Assembly (NCBI GenBank): GCA_910579435.1
Contig: CAJTVF010000003.1
Coordinates: forward strand, 1-64,000
Direction: 5' to 3'
From: an uncultured Oscillibacter sp.
GTDB taxonomy: Bacteria; Bacillota; Clostridia; Oscillospirales; Oscillospiraceae
Length of the DNA stretch: 64,000 nt
In this document: piece after piece, positions 30,365-39,682 of the stretch
Layout of the letters: the number at the start of each line of letters is the position of its first letter
Position numbering within the stretch: the stretch's first letter is position 1
Notes under the pieces: generated by a model
The model's input: only the letters and a program-made list of their open reading frames with translations
Database searches by the model: none
Told to the model about the DNA's origin: nothing
Translations under genes and position numbers: made by a program

Positions 30365-30393
30365 ATTCTACCACAGGAAATTGGAAATGGCAA
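30365..30393 (-). promoter_or_regulatory. Promoter of the signalling operon
   Basis: On the minus strand TTGCCA (30388-30393) and TAGAAT (30365-30370) are spaced 17 bases. The start lies about 85 bases before the TTG at 30274. Confidence 0.7.
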
Positions 30394-30602
30394 GGACAAA
30401 CCGGGGAGAACCAAAGAATTAAGAAAAACGCCCCGTCATTTTGACTTTTCTATTCTCTGGAAGCAAACTGGCGTTTCTTACAAAAACAGACAAAAATCCT
30501 GCAAAAAATTGTCACAGCCGCCAAGGAACGCCAAAGGAGGCCCCGCAGCGGCGGATATTTTTGGGGAAACCAGAAAAACAAGAAAGAATCAATTAAGTTT
30601 TG

Positions 30603-30665
30603 TCAAAAATGGAAGATGTGCCCGATAAAAAAGTACTTGATTTTTCTGGGAGAATAGTTCATAAT
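30603..30665 (+). promoter_or_regulatory. Tandem promoters of the flagellar operon
   Basis: A sigma-A-like promoter has TTGATT (30637-30642) and CATAAT (30660-30665) with a 17-base spacer. Just upstream is a sigma-28-like pair, TCAA (30603-30606) and CCCGATAA (30621-30628), 14-base spacer, with one mismatch in each element. Positions 30394-30602 hold nothing I recognize. Confidence 0.5.
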
Positions 30666-30673
30666 GGGGTTTA

Positions 30674-30833
30674 CCCGTTAGACGGGGCAAATGTTTGTGT
30701 TGCAAAACTCACATAAATAAAATAGAGAAACGGCGCCCGCCGGGCGGAATGAAAAAGCGTTCCGCCGAATAGGATGGAGAGCTATTTATAATGAACCGGA
30801 AAACGCGCGCATTGGCCGGTGGCCCGCGCGTTT
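30674..30833 (+). other. Structured 5' leader of the flagellar operon
   Basis: The leader is about 235 bases from the predicted start to flgB. It contains stem CCCGT/ACGGG (30674-30686), stem GGCGGAA/TTCCGCC (30743-30766) and a terminator-like stem AAACGCGCG/CGCGCGTTT (30801-30833). An attenuation mechanism is possible. It does not match the c-di-GMP riboswitch cores I know. Confidence 0.4.
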
Positions 30834-30906
30834 GCCCTGCCCGGAAGAAGCGGGAGGGAAGGGGCCGTTTTCTCGGGAGCAGGACATGATCGGAGGATAG
30901 AACCAC

Positions 30907-31293
30907 ATGGATTTCCTGTCGAGCAACTCGTCTTTAATGATGGAAAAGTCCCTGAGCTACCTGTGGGCCAAGCAGGCGGCCGTTGCGGACAATGTCGCCA
31001 ATGCGGAGACCCCTGGCTACCGGGAGAAGGTGGTCACCTTTGAGGACAGCCTGAAGGGCAAGCTGCTCCGGGCCTCCCGGGGGACCGCGCCGGTGAAGTC
31101 CATGCGCCAGGTGCTGGAGGATACCCCCTTCAGCGTGACGGAGCAGACGGTCCAGACCCGGATGGACGACAACGGCGTGAATGTTACCGCCCAGATGTCG
31201 GAGGCCATCCGGACCGCCTATCAGATGCGCTATGTGATGAGCTCCATCAGTTCGGGACTGACCACGCTGCGCACCGCCATCCGGGGCCAGTGA
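30907..31293 (+). CDS. flgB: Flagellar basal-body rod protein FlgB
   Basis: A 128-residue proximal rod protein and the first gene of the flagellar operon. The N-terminal signature AAVADNVANAETPGYREKVV is the rod/hook family motif that directs export and polymerization. The C-terminal amphipathic helix is MSEAIRTAYQMRYVMSSISS. The ribosome-binding site is CGGAGG. It has normal FlgB length. Confidence 0.95.
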   Translation: MDFLSSNSSLMMEKSLSYLWAKQAAVADNVANAETPGYREKVVTFEDSLKGKLLRASRGTAPVKSMRQVLEDTPFSVTEQTVQTRMDDNGVNVTAQMSEAIRTAYQMRYVMSSISSGLTTLRTAIRGQ

Positions 31294-31436
31294 TTTTGGA
31301 CGGCGGCAGACGCTTTTCTGCTTTATAGCGCTAAACCGGCCTTGGCATAAGGCGGGCGGACGATTACGGGGCCGGAGCATCCGGTCCCGCGAAGGACTGC
31401 CGGGACCGATCCGGCGGGGAATGGAGAGTTTGACCT

Positions 31437-31895
31437 ATGGCATTTTTGAGTTCAATGAACATCGTGGCCTCCGGCATGACGGCCCAGCAGCTGCGGCTGG
31501 ACGTGGTGGGGGAGAACGTGACCAACTCCACCACCACCCGCGTGGAGAACGGCGAGGGGGCCTACCGGAGGAAGATGGTGGTCTTCGAGGCCGAGACCGG
31601 CCGGGACGGCTTCCGCCGCGCCATGGCCCGGGCCTCCGCCGGCATGGTGCCGGCCGGTCAGACCGCCGGCGGCGTGCGGGTGGCCCAGATCGTGGACGAC
31701 CCCTCTCCCATGAAGCTGGTCTATGACCCCACCCACCCGGACGCCAACGAGGACGGGTATGTGGAAATGCCCAATGTGGATATGGTGAAGGAGATTGCCG
31801 ACGCCATGGCCGCCACCCAGGCGTTTACCTCGAATGTCACCATGTTCAACACCATGAAGACCGTCGTTACGGACGCGCTTCAGATTGGAAAGTAA
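31437..31895 (+). CDS. flgC: Flagellar basal-body rod protein FlgC
   Basis: A 152-residue proximal rod protein. The N-terminus SSMNIVASGMTAQQLRLDVV leads into GENVTNSTTTRVENGEGAYR. The conserved C-terminal part has NVDMVKEIADAMAATQAF. A 143-base gap separates it from flgB and contains short stem-loops but no other gene. The site TGGAGAG precedes the ATG. Confidence 0.95.
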   Translation: MAFLSSMNIVASGMTAQQLRLDVVGENVTNSTTTRVENGEGAYRRKMVVFEAETGRDGFRRAMARASAGMVPAGQTAGGVRVAQIVDDPSPMKLVYDPTHPDANEDGYVEMPNVDMVKEIADAMAATQAFTSNVTMFNTMKTVVTDALQIGK

Positions 31896-31926
31896 TTCTT
31901 AGATTGTTTAAGAGGAGGCAGCCGCT

Positions 31927-32238
31927 ATGCTGACGCCTATGGAGAAGCTGACGCCGCTGACGCCGCTCAGCGCAGGATCGAAAAACCAGGCAAAGGAGAC
32001 CGCCTCCCTGGAGGGGGAGAGCATGTTTGGCTCCATTTTCCGCTCCGCCATTGACGACGTGAAGGAGACGGACGCGGAAGCGAGAGAAGCGCAATACCTG
32101 CTGGCTACCGGCCAGCTGGATAACCCCGCCATGGCAATGATCGCCGGCACAAAGAACGCGATAGCAGTTGATTTCCTGATCCAGCTGCGGAACAAGGCGC
32201 AGGACGCCTATTCCGAGCTGACCAGGATGAACTTCTAA
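31927..32238 (+). CDS. fliE: Flagellar hook-basal body protein FliE
   Basis: A 103-residue protein that joins the MS ring to the rod. The C-terminal half has the family pattern FRSAIDDVKETDAEAREAQY, a segment around NPAMAMIAGTKNAIAVDFLI and QLRNKAQDAYSELTRMNF. It is 31 bases after flgC and 112 bases before fliF. Confidence 0.93.
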   Translation: MLTPMEKLTPLTPLSAGSKNQAKETASLEGESMFGSIFRSAIDDVKETDAEAREAQYLLATGQLDNPAMAMIAGTKNAIAVDFLIQLRNKAQDAYSELTRMNF

Positions 32239-32350
32239 AGCGAGGCGGCGAAGGGGGAATTCCCTGTGCTGCCCGGACCGTCGGACCAGGGCAGCACGAA
32301 TCATGTCTACAGGACGCCGCGGCGCGGCGGAGAGAAGGAGGTGACAGCGG

Positions 32351-34012
32351 TTGAACGACATGAAGGAAAAGGCCGGGGCGTTCCTGGGCCAAACGAAGGA
32401 GCGCCTGAAAAAGATATCGAAAAAGGTCTGGCTGGTCATCGCCGCTGTTCTGGTGGCCCTTATCGTGGCCGCCGCCGTCATGCTGACGCTGAATAAGCAG
32501 GACTACGCCGTGCTGGTCACCCAGGTCAGCGACACCGAGGCGTCCAATATCCTGAACTTCCTGAGCGAGCAGGGCGTTACGAACTACAGGGTGGAGGACG
32601 GGAACACCGTTATGGTTCCCGCCGGGCAGGAGGCGGCGCTGAAGGCCCGCATCCTCATGGCGAACCTGAACCAGACCGGCAACTACTACATGGAGAACCT
32701 GGGCGCATTCTCCACCAGTGAGGAACGGAGCTACGCCAAGATTCAGGACCTGCAAAATCAAATGGCGGCGACGATCCGCAATTTCCCCAACGTGGTGGAT
32801 GCCGCCGTGTACATTACGCCCGGAGAGAACCGGGCATACATATTGGACAGCGGCAACGTGGTGGAGGCCTCCGCCGCCGTCAGCGTGACTATGGTGGAGG
32901 GACAGCTGCTCACCGACGAGCAGGCCCAGGCCATCCGGGATCTGGTGGCTCACGGCGTGCAGGGGCTGAAGATCGACTCCGTCAGCGTTTCCGATACCGT
33001 CGGCAACATCTACCTGACGGAGGACGCCCTGAACGGCGAAATCTCGGCGCTGAAGCTCCAGCTCCAGCAGGGCATGGAGAACCGCATCCGCACCCAGGTC
33101 ATGAACGTGCTGGCCCCCTTCTTCGGCGAGGATAACGTCCGGGTGGGCGTTACCTGCGAGGTGGAGGTGGACCGCACCACCGAGGAGCGGCATGAGACCA
33201 TCCTTCCCGATTGGGCCCAGGACGGGTCCACCAACGGGGAGGGTATTGTCGGGTCCAAGCGGGAAGAGGGTGCTATCACCCGCCCGGGCGACGGCAGCGT
33301 CGTCGGCGTGGTGGGCACCGAATCCAACAGCGACCTGCTGGAAAACGTAGAGGCCGGGCTGAACGTCCAGGACGACGACACCGGAATCTATGGGAACAGA
33401 CAAGTCGACTACGACAACACCCACAGCACCATCAACATCGATAACAACGGAGCGGTCAAAATGACCGACTGCTCCGTGGCCGTATCCATCAACGCCCGGG
33501 CGGCGGGGGACTTCCCCATTACGGACGTGCAGCAGCTGGTGGCCCGGGCCGCCGGCATTACCGGCGAGATCGACCCCGTCACCGGGGAGGAATTCCTGGA
33601 TGGCAGGATCAAGGTGCTGTCCATGAACTTCTTCGATCCCAACCAGGGCATCGCGCCCGGCATCGACGGAGAAGACGGACAGACCGTGCCTCTGTGGGTG
33701 GTGATCGCGGCGGGCGTTGGACTGCTGCTGTTCATCATCCTGCTGACCGTCATTCTCCTGCTGCGTGGGAAGAAGCGGAAGAAGCAGGAGGAAGAGGAAA
33801 CCCGGCAGCGCGAAGAGGCGGACGCCCTGCTGCGCATGGCGGGCCTGAACCTGGACGGCCAGGCGCCGGACAGCGGCGCGGACGTGATGGACCTGGAGAT
33901 GGAGCGGAGCATGGAGCTGCGGAAGGATATCCGCCAGTTCGCCAGCGACAATCCGGAAATCGCGGCCCAGATGATCAAGGTTTGGCTGAAAGGGGGAGAC
34001 GGCAATGGCTGA
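32351..34012 (+). CDS. fliF: Flagellar MS-ring protein FliF
   Basis: A 553-residue membrane protein that nucleates the basal body. The first membrane helix is at about 25-45 (VWLVIAAVLVALIVAAAVML), a large periplasmic-type ring-building region follows (YAKIQDLQNQMAATIRNFPN), and the second helix is at about 450-470. The C-terminal cytoplasmic tail binds FliG. A TTG start at 32351 is chosen because AGGAGGTG lies 6 bases upstream; an ATG three codons later is possible. It overlaps fliG by 8 bases. Confidence 0.95.
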   Translation: MNDMKEKAGAFLGQTKERLKKISKKVWLVIAAVLVALIVAAAVMLTLNKQDYAVLVTQVSDTEASNILNFLSEQGVTNYRVEDGNTVMVPAGQEAALKARILMANLNQTGNYYMENLGAFSTSEERSYAKIQDLQNQMAATIRNFPNVVDAAVYITPGENRAYILDSGNVVEASAAVSVTMVEGQLLTDEQAQAIRDLVAHGVQGLKIDSVSVSDTVGNIYLTEDALNGEISALKLQLQQGMENRIRTQVMNVLAPFFGEDNVRVGVTCEVEVDRTTEERHETILPDWAQDGSTNGEGIVGSKREEGAITRPGDGSVVGVVGTESNSDLLENVEAGLNVQDDDTGIYGNRQVDYDNTHSTINIDNNGAVKMTDCSVAVSINARAAGDFPITDVQQLVARAAGITGEIDPVTGEEFLDGRIKVLSMNFFDPNQGIAPGIDGEDGQTVPLWVVIAAGVGLLLFIILLTVILLLRGKKRKKQEEEETRQREEADALLRMAGLNLDGQAPDSGADVMDLEMERSMELRKDIRQFASDNPEIAAQMIKVWLKGGDGNG

Positions 34013-35054
34013 GGCAGCAGTGGCGGCCGCCCCCCAGACGGCGGCGAAGAGTTCAAAGACGGTGGAGCTTTCCACCGCGCAGAAGGCGGCGGCGGTCATC
34101 ATCGCCCTGGGCGCGGAGAAGGCGTCCCTCCTCTACAAGTTCATGGAGGACGAGGAGGTTGAGCAGCTCACCCTGGAGGTGGCCCGCCTCGGCGTGCTGA
34201 CCGTCCAGCAGACGGAGGACATTCTCAACGAGTTCTATCAGCTCTGCCTGACCAACAAGGCCGTCACCGAGGGCGGTCTGGAGTACGCCCGGGCCGTCCT
34301 GGAAAAGGCCTACGGCGAGCAGGCGGCGGCGGAACTCCTGGGCAAGGTTACCAAGAGCCTGAAAAACCGGGAGTTTGCCTTCATGGACAAGGCGGACATC
34401 AAGTCCCTGTACTCCGCCCTGCGGAGCGAGCGGCCCCAGACCATCGCCCTGGTCCTCTCTTATGTGGATGCGGACAAGGCGGCGGGCGTGGTGGCCCAGC
34501 TGGACGAGAAGAAGCAGATCCAGGTGGTGGAAAGCATCGCCAAGCTGGACAGCGTGTCCCCTGCGGCCATCAAGATCGTGGAGGCCGAAATGCACAACCG
34601 ATTCTCCAACATTATGACCGATACCAATATCAAGGTCGGCGGCATCGACTATGTGGCCGACGTGATGAACAACCTGGACCGGACCAGCGAGAAAAACATC
34701 TTCGACGGCCTGTCCGACCAGGACCTGGCGGACGAGATTCGCAAGCGGATGTTCGTCTTCGAGGACATCATCACCATGGACGACCGCTCCGTGCAGCGTT
34801 TCGTCCGGGACTGCGATCCCAGAGACCTGGTGCTGGCCCTCAAGGCCGCCAATGCCGAAGTGGCGAACAAACTGTTCGCAAACATGTCCAGCCGCATGGC
34901 CCAGAGCATCAAGGACGACCTGGAAATTACCTCCAACGTCCGCATGAAGGACGTGGAGGAAGCCCAGCAGCGCATTGTGGGCATCATCCGCGGCCTGGAG
35001 GAGAAGGGTGAAATTATCATCCTGAAGGGCGGAAAGGACGATATCATTGCCTAG
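34005..35054 (+). CDS. fliG: Flagellar motor switch protein FliG
   Basis: A 349-residue torque-generating rotor protein. The N-terminal domain has LSTAQKAAAVIIALGAEKAS. The middle domain has the EHPQT-equivalent ERPQTIALVLSYVD. The C-terminal charged torque helix is in RSVQRFVRDCDPRDLVLALK. It starts inside the end of fliF behind AGGGGGAG, so translation is coupled. Confidence 0.96.
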   Translation: MAEAAVAAAPQTAAKSSKTVELSTAQKAAAVIIALGAEKASLLYKFMEDEEVEQLTLEVARLGVLTVQQTEDILNEFYQLCLTNKAVTEGGLEYARAVLEKAYGEQAAAELLGKVTKSLKNREFAFMDKADIKSLYSALRSERPQTIALVLSYVDADKAAGVVAQLDEKKQIQVVESIAKLDSVSPAAIKIVEAEMHNRFSNIMTDTNIKVGGIDYVADVMNNLDRTSEKNIFDGLSDQDLADEIRKRMFVFEDIITMDDRSVQRFVRDCDPRDLVLALKAANAEVANKLFANMSSRMAQSIKDDLEITSNVRMKDVEEAQQRIVGIIRGLEEKGEIIILKGGKDDIIA

Positions 35055-35961
35055 TATTTGGAAATCCATCATGCGTCCCAAGGCCGAGCCCTATCACTTC
35101 CCCAAGGCGGAGGAGCTGATTCTGGAAGAGGAGGCTGCCGCCGCCGAACCCCCGCCCCCCCCTCCTGAGGGGGAGGGCGGAGAGGAAGTTCCGGCGGTGG
35201 ATATCCGGGTGGGCGAGGAGGCGGAAGCCCCCGAGCCCGAACCCGAACCGGAGCTGGACCCGGTGAGCTTTGCCCAGATTCAGGCGGAGCAGATCATCGC
35301 GGACGCCCACCGCCGGGCCGAGGAGATTCTGGATCAGGCCCGGCTGGAGTCGGAGCTCAAGGCCCAGGAGCTCTTTGAGAGCTCCCGCCAGAGCGGCCTG
35401 GAGGCCGGTCGGGCCGAGGGCCTGGCCCAAGGGGCCGCCCAGGCGCTTCAGGAGGGCCAGCGGGCCCGGCAGCGGCAGGCCGAGGAGCTGGCCGCGGAGT
35501 TTGACAAGTTCCTGGAGCGGGCCGGGGCCGTCCTGGACCGCCAGATGGACGGCAATGTGGAGGAGCTGCGGGACCTTGCCATCGCCATTGCGGAGAAGGT
35601 GGTCTGCGTCAGCCTGAAAAGCAGCAACGAGGTCATCTGCCGGATGATTCAAACCGCCATCGATAAGCGGAAGCGCCGGGAGTGGGCCCATATCTATATC
35701 GCGGAATGCGACGCCAAGCATCTTTCCAAGGTTCCCGCCTCCCTAATGAACGCCCTTTCGGCCCTGTCGGACCGGGTGCGCATCATCCCCATGGCGGACG
35801 ACGAGGCGGGCACCTGCATCATCGAGACCCCGGATGAAATTGTGGACGCCAGCGCCGCCACCCAGATGAACAACATCCGCACCCTGCTGTCCGACGCCGG
35901 ACCTGTGGAAGAGGGCGTCAATTTCGGCAATCTGAATTTCAGCGGCGGCGCGCAGCCATAA
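35047..35961 (+). CDS. fliH: Flagellar export ATPase regulator FliH
   Basis: A 304-residue protein that controls the FliI ATPase and links it to FliM/FliN and the export gate. The N-terminal 90 residues are acidic and Pro-rich (PPPPPEGEGGEE). A long coiled coil with many Ala/Glu follows (ADAHRRAEEILDQARLESEL). The C-terminal globular domain has VSLKSSNEVICRMIQTAIDK. A TTG start at 35047 overlaps the fliG stop; an ATG at 35071 is an alternative. Confidence 0.88.
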   Translation: MPSIWKSIMRPKAEPYHFPKAEELILEEEAAAAEPPPPPPEGEGGEEVPAVDIRVGEEAEAPEPEPEPELDPVSFAQIQAEQIIADAHRRAEEILDQARLESELKAQELFESSRQSGLEAGRAEGLAQGAAQALQEGQRARQRQAEELAAEFDKFLERAGAVLDRQMDGNVEELRDLAIAIAEKVVCVSLKSSNEVICRMIQTAIDKRKRREWAHIYIAECDAKHLSKVPASLMNALSALSDRVRIIPMADDEAGTCIIETPDEIVDASAATQMNNIRTLLSDAGPVEEGVNFGNLNFSGGAQP

Positions 35962-36015
35962 AGCGAAAATCGAACAAGAAGCGGGATACAGCCCCTGTGT
36001 GATAAAGGAGTCTTT

Positions 36016-37317
36016 ATGTTCCGGCAAATGATCCGTCAGGTCTACAACGCGGAGACCTACAGCCTGACCGGGAAAATTGAGAATATTGTCGGAATGTCCA
36101 TCGAGGCCAGCGGCGGCCGGGCGGCCGTCGGCGACATCTGCCGGATTTACAACGGCGACTCCGGCGGGCAGGTCACCGCCGAGGTGGTGGGCTTCAAGAA
36201 CGACCACATCCTGCTGATGCCCTATTCCGACATGGCGGGCATCTCGGCGGGCAACTTCGTCCGGAACACCGGACGGCAGCTGACGCTGCGGGTGGGGGAG
36301 TTCCTCCGGGGCCGCATCATCAACGCCATGGGGCAGCCCATAGACGGCAAGCCCCCCTTTGAGGGCGGCGACGCCTACTGTGTAGGCGGTTCTTACATCA
36401 ATCCCCTCCGCCGCCCCCCGATCCGGGAGCGGATGGAGTTTGGAGTCAAGGCCATCGATGGGATGATCACCATCGGAAAAGGCCAGCGTATCGGCATCTT
36501 CGCCGGCTCCGGCGTGGGCAAGTCCACGCTGATGGGCATGATCGCGAAAAATGTCAAGGCGGACATCAATGTCATCGCCCTGGTGGGCGAGCGGGGCCGC
36601 GAGGTCCTGGAATTCGTCCAGAAGGACCTGGGCGAGGAGGGCATGCGCCGCTCCGTGCTGGTGGTAGCCACCAGCGACCAGCCCGCCATGCTGCGGATGA
36701 AGTGCCCCAGCGTGGCTACCGGCATTGCGGAGTACTTCCGGGACCAGGGCTGCGACGTGCTTCTCATGATGGACTCCCTGACCCGGTTCGCCATGGCCCA
36801 GCGGGAGATCGGCCTGGCCATCGGCGAGCCGCCGGTATCCCGGGGCTACACCCCTTCCATGTATGCGGAAATGCCCAAGCTCCTGGAGCGAAGCGGCAAT
36901 TTCGATAAAGGCTCCATTACCGGCGTGTACACCGTGCTGGTGGAGGGCGACGACACCAACGAGCCCATTGCGGACACCGTCCGGGGCATTCTGGACGGAC
37001 ACATTGTCCTCTCCCGGGCCCTGGCCAACAGCAACCACTACCCGGCTATCGACGTTTCCGCCAGCATTTCCCGCCTGATGGTGGAAATCGTCCCCCAGGA
37101 GCACCGGCAGCTGGCCTCCCGGCTGCGGGACATCCTCAGTACTTACGAGAAAAACCAGGATTTGGTGGCCATCGGCGCTTACAAGCCGGGGACGAACCGG
37201 AACCTGGATTACGCCCTCAGCAAGATCGACGCCGTGAACGGGTTTTTGACCCAGGATATCAATGAGGCGTTCAGCTATGAACAGTGCATCGAGCGGCTGA
37301 GGCATATACTGAACTAG
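36016..37317 (+). CDS. fliI: Flagellum-specific ATPase FliI
   Basis: A 433-residue F1-beta-like ATPase of the type III export apparatus. Walker A is GIFAGSGVGKSTLMGM. Walker B is in CDVLLMMDSLTRFAMAQREI. The conserved LAIGEPPVSRGYTPSMYAEM block is intact. AAAGGAG precedes the ATG. It is 54 bases after fliH. Confidence 0.97.
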   Translation: MFRQMIRQVYNAETYSLTGKIENIVGMSIEASGGRAAVGDICRIYNGDSGGQVTAEVVGFKNDHILLMPYSDMAGISAGNFVRNTGRQLTLRVGEFLRGRIINAMGQPIDGKPPFEGGDAYCVGGSYINPLRRPPIRERMEFGVKAIDGMITIGKGQRIGIFAGSGVGKSTLMGMIAKNVKADINVIALVGERGREVLEFVQKDLGEEGMRRSVLVVATSDQPAMLRMKCPSVATGIAEYFRDQGCDVLLMMDSLTRFAMAQREIGLAIGEPPVSRGYTPSMYAEMPKLLERSGNFDKGSITGVYTVLVEGDDTNEPIADTVRGILDGHIVLSRALANSNHYPAIDVSASISRLMVEIVPQEHRQLASRLRDILSTYEKNQDLVAIGAYKPGTNRNLDYALSKIDAVNGFLTQDINEAFSYEQCIERLRHILN

Positions 37318-37340
37318 CCGAACCAAAGGAGAACCATCCT

Positions 37341-37787
37341 GTGAAAAAGTTCAAGTTCGCTTTGGATACCGTCCTTTCTTACAAGCAGCAGGTTTTGGGT
37401 GTGCTCCAGGGGGAGCACGCCGAGGCCGCGGCCCGGGTCCGGGCCCAGGAGGAGCTGCTGGAAAAGCTCTGGCGGGAGTACCGGGACTGCAACGAGGATT
37501 ACCGGGACCGGGCGCTGGAGGGAATGCCGGTCACGGAGGCGCTGATGTATCAAAGCGCCCTCCGGGCCGCCGAGCAGGAAATTCAGCAGGAGACACGGCG
37601 ATTGGAGGAGTTGGAGGCCGAGGCGGAAAAGCGCCGGGAGGCCATGGTGGAGGCGAAAAAGGAGACTTCCTCCATCGAGAAGCTGAAGGAGAAGAAGCTG
37701 GAGGCCTACCACAAGGAGGAGGCCAAGAGCGAGGAGCTGTTCATCGAGGAATTCGTCAGCTCCACCCGGGCCCACGCGGCCTCGTAA
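37341..37787 (+). CDS. fliJ: Flagellar export chaperone FliJ
   Basis: A 148-residue, almost entirely coiled-coil protein (EEEL and RREAMVEAKKETSSIEKLKE segments). It begins with the family start KKFKFALDTVLSYKQQ. The GTG at 37341 is chosen because AAAGGAG lies upstream and the N-terminus fits. FliJ sits in the FliI ring and helps deliver substrates. Confidence 0.88.
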   Translation: MKKFKFALDTVLSYKQQVLGVLQGEHAEAAARVRAQEELLEKLWREYRDCNEDYRDRALEGMPVTEALMYQSALRAAEQEIQQETRRLEELEAEAEKRREAMVEAKKETSSIEKLKEKKLEAYHKEEAKSEELFIEEFVSSTRAHAAS

Positions 37788-37860
37788 AGTTCGTTCCATG
37801 CGGCGCGCATGCACCGTTTGGAAATAGATATCTTATGATGACAAGGAGGTGAATGAGCGT

Positions 37861-38991
37861 ATGGAACAGTTGATTAACAACATGCTGGCCAACACCCAGC
37901 TGCCCCAGATGACCCCTTCCGTGAAGAAGGGCGACTCCGCCCAGAAGGACGGCTTCCAAAAGCTGCTGGAGCAGAAGCAGACGGACGGCACCCAGGCCCC
38001 CAGGCCGGAGAAAACGGACGCCCCGCAAAAGCCCCAGGAGGCTCAGGACGCTCAAAAGACCCAGGAGGCCGGAGAGGCCCAGCAGGCCCCCGCCGCTCCC
38101 AAGGACGGCAAGGTCCTGGAGGACCAGATGGTCCTGGCGGCGATGCAGATGATGCAGAATCCGGTCGTGCCGGTGGAGCAGGTCCTGACGCCGGAGGTCC
38201 AGACAGAGGCCGCTGTGACGGAGATTGCGCCCCTGGCGGCGGAAGTCCTTCTGACCCCGGAGGCTGAGGCTCAGACCGCCGCCCCGGAAGGAACGGCGCA
38301 GCTTCCCGAGACCCTCGTGGAGGACGGCGAGGAGCAGGCCGTGGACCAGACCCTGGCGGAGGCGCTTCCCCAGGCCGTTGAGGCCCCGGAGGCCGCCCGG
38401 GAGACAGAGGGCCGCACCGTGGAAATCAAGGTGGAGACCGGCCGGGCCGGGGCCCAGGAGACGGAGGCCTCCGACACGGAGGAGGCCCCTGAGCTTCAGG
38501 GCGCGGAGACGGAAGCCCCCGTCTTTGAGGACGTGAAGGCCGTTCCGGTGAAGGTCGGCGAGGCCCCCAAGGCCGCGGAGACCGAGGAGCCCATGGAAAA
38601 CCAGATTGCCCCCAGACTGACGGAGGCCCTGCGAAACGGGGAGACCCGGGTGGAGCTTCAGCTGACCCCGGAGAACCTGGGCAAGGTTACCGTGGAGATG
38701 ACCTGGAGCAAGGACGGCGGCCTGGTGGTGCAGCTGCACGCCGAGAACCGGGAGACCCAGAACCTGCTGTCCAAGAACACCACAGGACTGGAGCAGCTGC
38801 TTGGCCGGGAGGCTCAGCAGGAGGTCCGGGTGGAAGTCCCCCGTCAGGAAGAGAGCCAGCGGCAGGACCTTTACGAGCAGCAGCAGGAACAACACCGGCG
38901 GCAGCAGCAGGAGCAGCGCCGGAAGCAGGAGAGCGGGGAGGATTTCCTCCAGCAGCTCCGGCTGGGCCTGATCCCCCTGGACGGGGAATGA
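37861..38991 (+). CDS. fliK: Flagellar hook-length control protein FliK
   Basis: A 376-residue secreted ruler. The N-terminal two thirds are low-complexity Ala/Glu/Pro/Gln. The C-terminal substrate-switch domain is recognizable: VELQLTPENLGKVTVEMTWS, then VVQLHAENRETQNLL. The C-terminus is Gln/Arg-rich (QQQEQHRRQQQEQRRKQE). The ATG at 37861 is spaced correctly from AAGGAGGTGA; a GTG at 37849 overlaps that site. Confidence 0.85.
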   Translation: MEQLINNMLANTQLPQMTPSVKKGDSAQKDGFQKLLEQKQTDGTQAPRPEKTDAPQKPQEAQDAQKTQEAGEAQQAPAAPKDGKVLEDQMVLAAMQMMQNPVVPVEQVLTPEVQTEAAVTEIAPLAAEVLLTPEAEAQTAAPEGTAQLPETLVEDGEEQAVDQTLAEALPQAVEAPEAARETEGRTVEIKVETGRAGAQETEASDTEEAPELQGAETEAPVFEDVKAVPVKVGEAPKAAETEEPMENQIAPRLTEALRNGETRVELQLTPENLGKVTVEMTWSKDGGLVVQLHAENRETQNLLSKNTTGLEQLLGREAQQEVRVEVPRQEESQRQDLYEQQQEQHRRQQQEQRRKQESGEDFLQQLRLGLIPLDGE

Positions 38992-39013
38992 CCGACGGAA
39001 AGGAAGTGAGTAA

Positions 39014-39670
39014 GTGAGCGGACTGATGAGCGATATCGGGAACCTTTATGGCACCCAAAAGGTGGGAAACAAGGACGTTACCATTGCGAAAAAAGGCAGC
39101 AACACGGACCTGGACATGACGGACTTCATCTCCCTGATGATTGTCCAGATGACCAACCAGGGCATCGACGACAGCATGGATACCTCGGAAATGCTGAACC
39201 AGATGGTACAGATGCAGATGATCACCTCCATGGTCAACATGACCGACGCCGTGACAATGAATTACGCCGCGTCCCTGGTGGGCAAGGAAGTCACCGTAGG
39301 CAAGCTGGGCGACGACGGAAAGCTCCAGGAGGTGGTTGGCGTAGTCACCGGAACCGGCACCATGGACGGCCAGCAGGTCATTTTTGTCAACGACGAGTAT
39401 TATTATCTCAATGAGATTATGGCCGTGGGCAAGCTGCCTCCCCCCCAGGAGGACGACGAGGAAGACGGCGACAAGGTGGAAGATGCCGGCAAGCCCGGCG
39501 GCACCCAGAAGCCGGAGGACACGAAAAAGCCCGAAGGAACCGAGACGCCGGAGGATACAAAGAAGCCCGAAGGAACCGAGACGCCCAGCGAGCCCGTACA
39601 GCCCGGCGATGGAACACAGAGCGCGGAATACGACGGGAAGGACGGCGCGCCCACTGGGAGCGAAGGCTGA
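39014..39670 (+). CDS. flgD: Flagellar hook capping protein FlgD
   Basis: A 218-residue scaffold for hook assembly. The N-terminal FlgD domain (DMTDFISLMIVQMTNQGIDD, then EMLNQMVQMQMITSMVNMTD) is clear. SLVGKEVTVG and a short beta domain follow. The last 70 residues are an unusual Lys/Pro/Glu/Thr-rich tail with near-repeats (KKPEGTETPEDTKKPEGTET). The start is a GTG behind AAAGGAAGTG. Confidence 0.9.
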   Translation: MSGLMSDIGNLYGTQKVGNKDVTIAKKGSNTDLDMTDFISLMIVQMTNQGIDDSMDTSEMLNQMVQMQMITSMVNMTDAVTMNYAASLVGKEVTVGKLGDDGKLQEVVGVVTGTGTMDGQQVIFVNDEYYYLNEIMAVGKLPPPQEDDEEDGDKVEDAGKPGGTQKPEDTKKPEGTETPEDTKKPEGTETPSEPVQPGDGTQSAEYDGKDGAPTGSEG

Positions 39671-39682
39671 GGTGATTCCCAC

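Noticed and set aside
30674..30720. Possible c-di-GMP-I riboswitch before flgB (GGGGCAAA and TTGCAAAAC elements)
   Set aside because: Only short resemblance to the GGCAAA and GCAAA cores. The helices between them are too short and the tetraloop-receptor part is missing.
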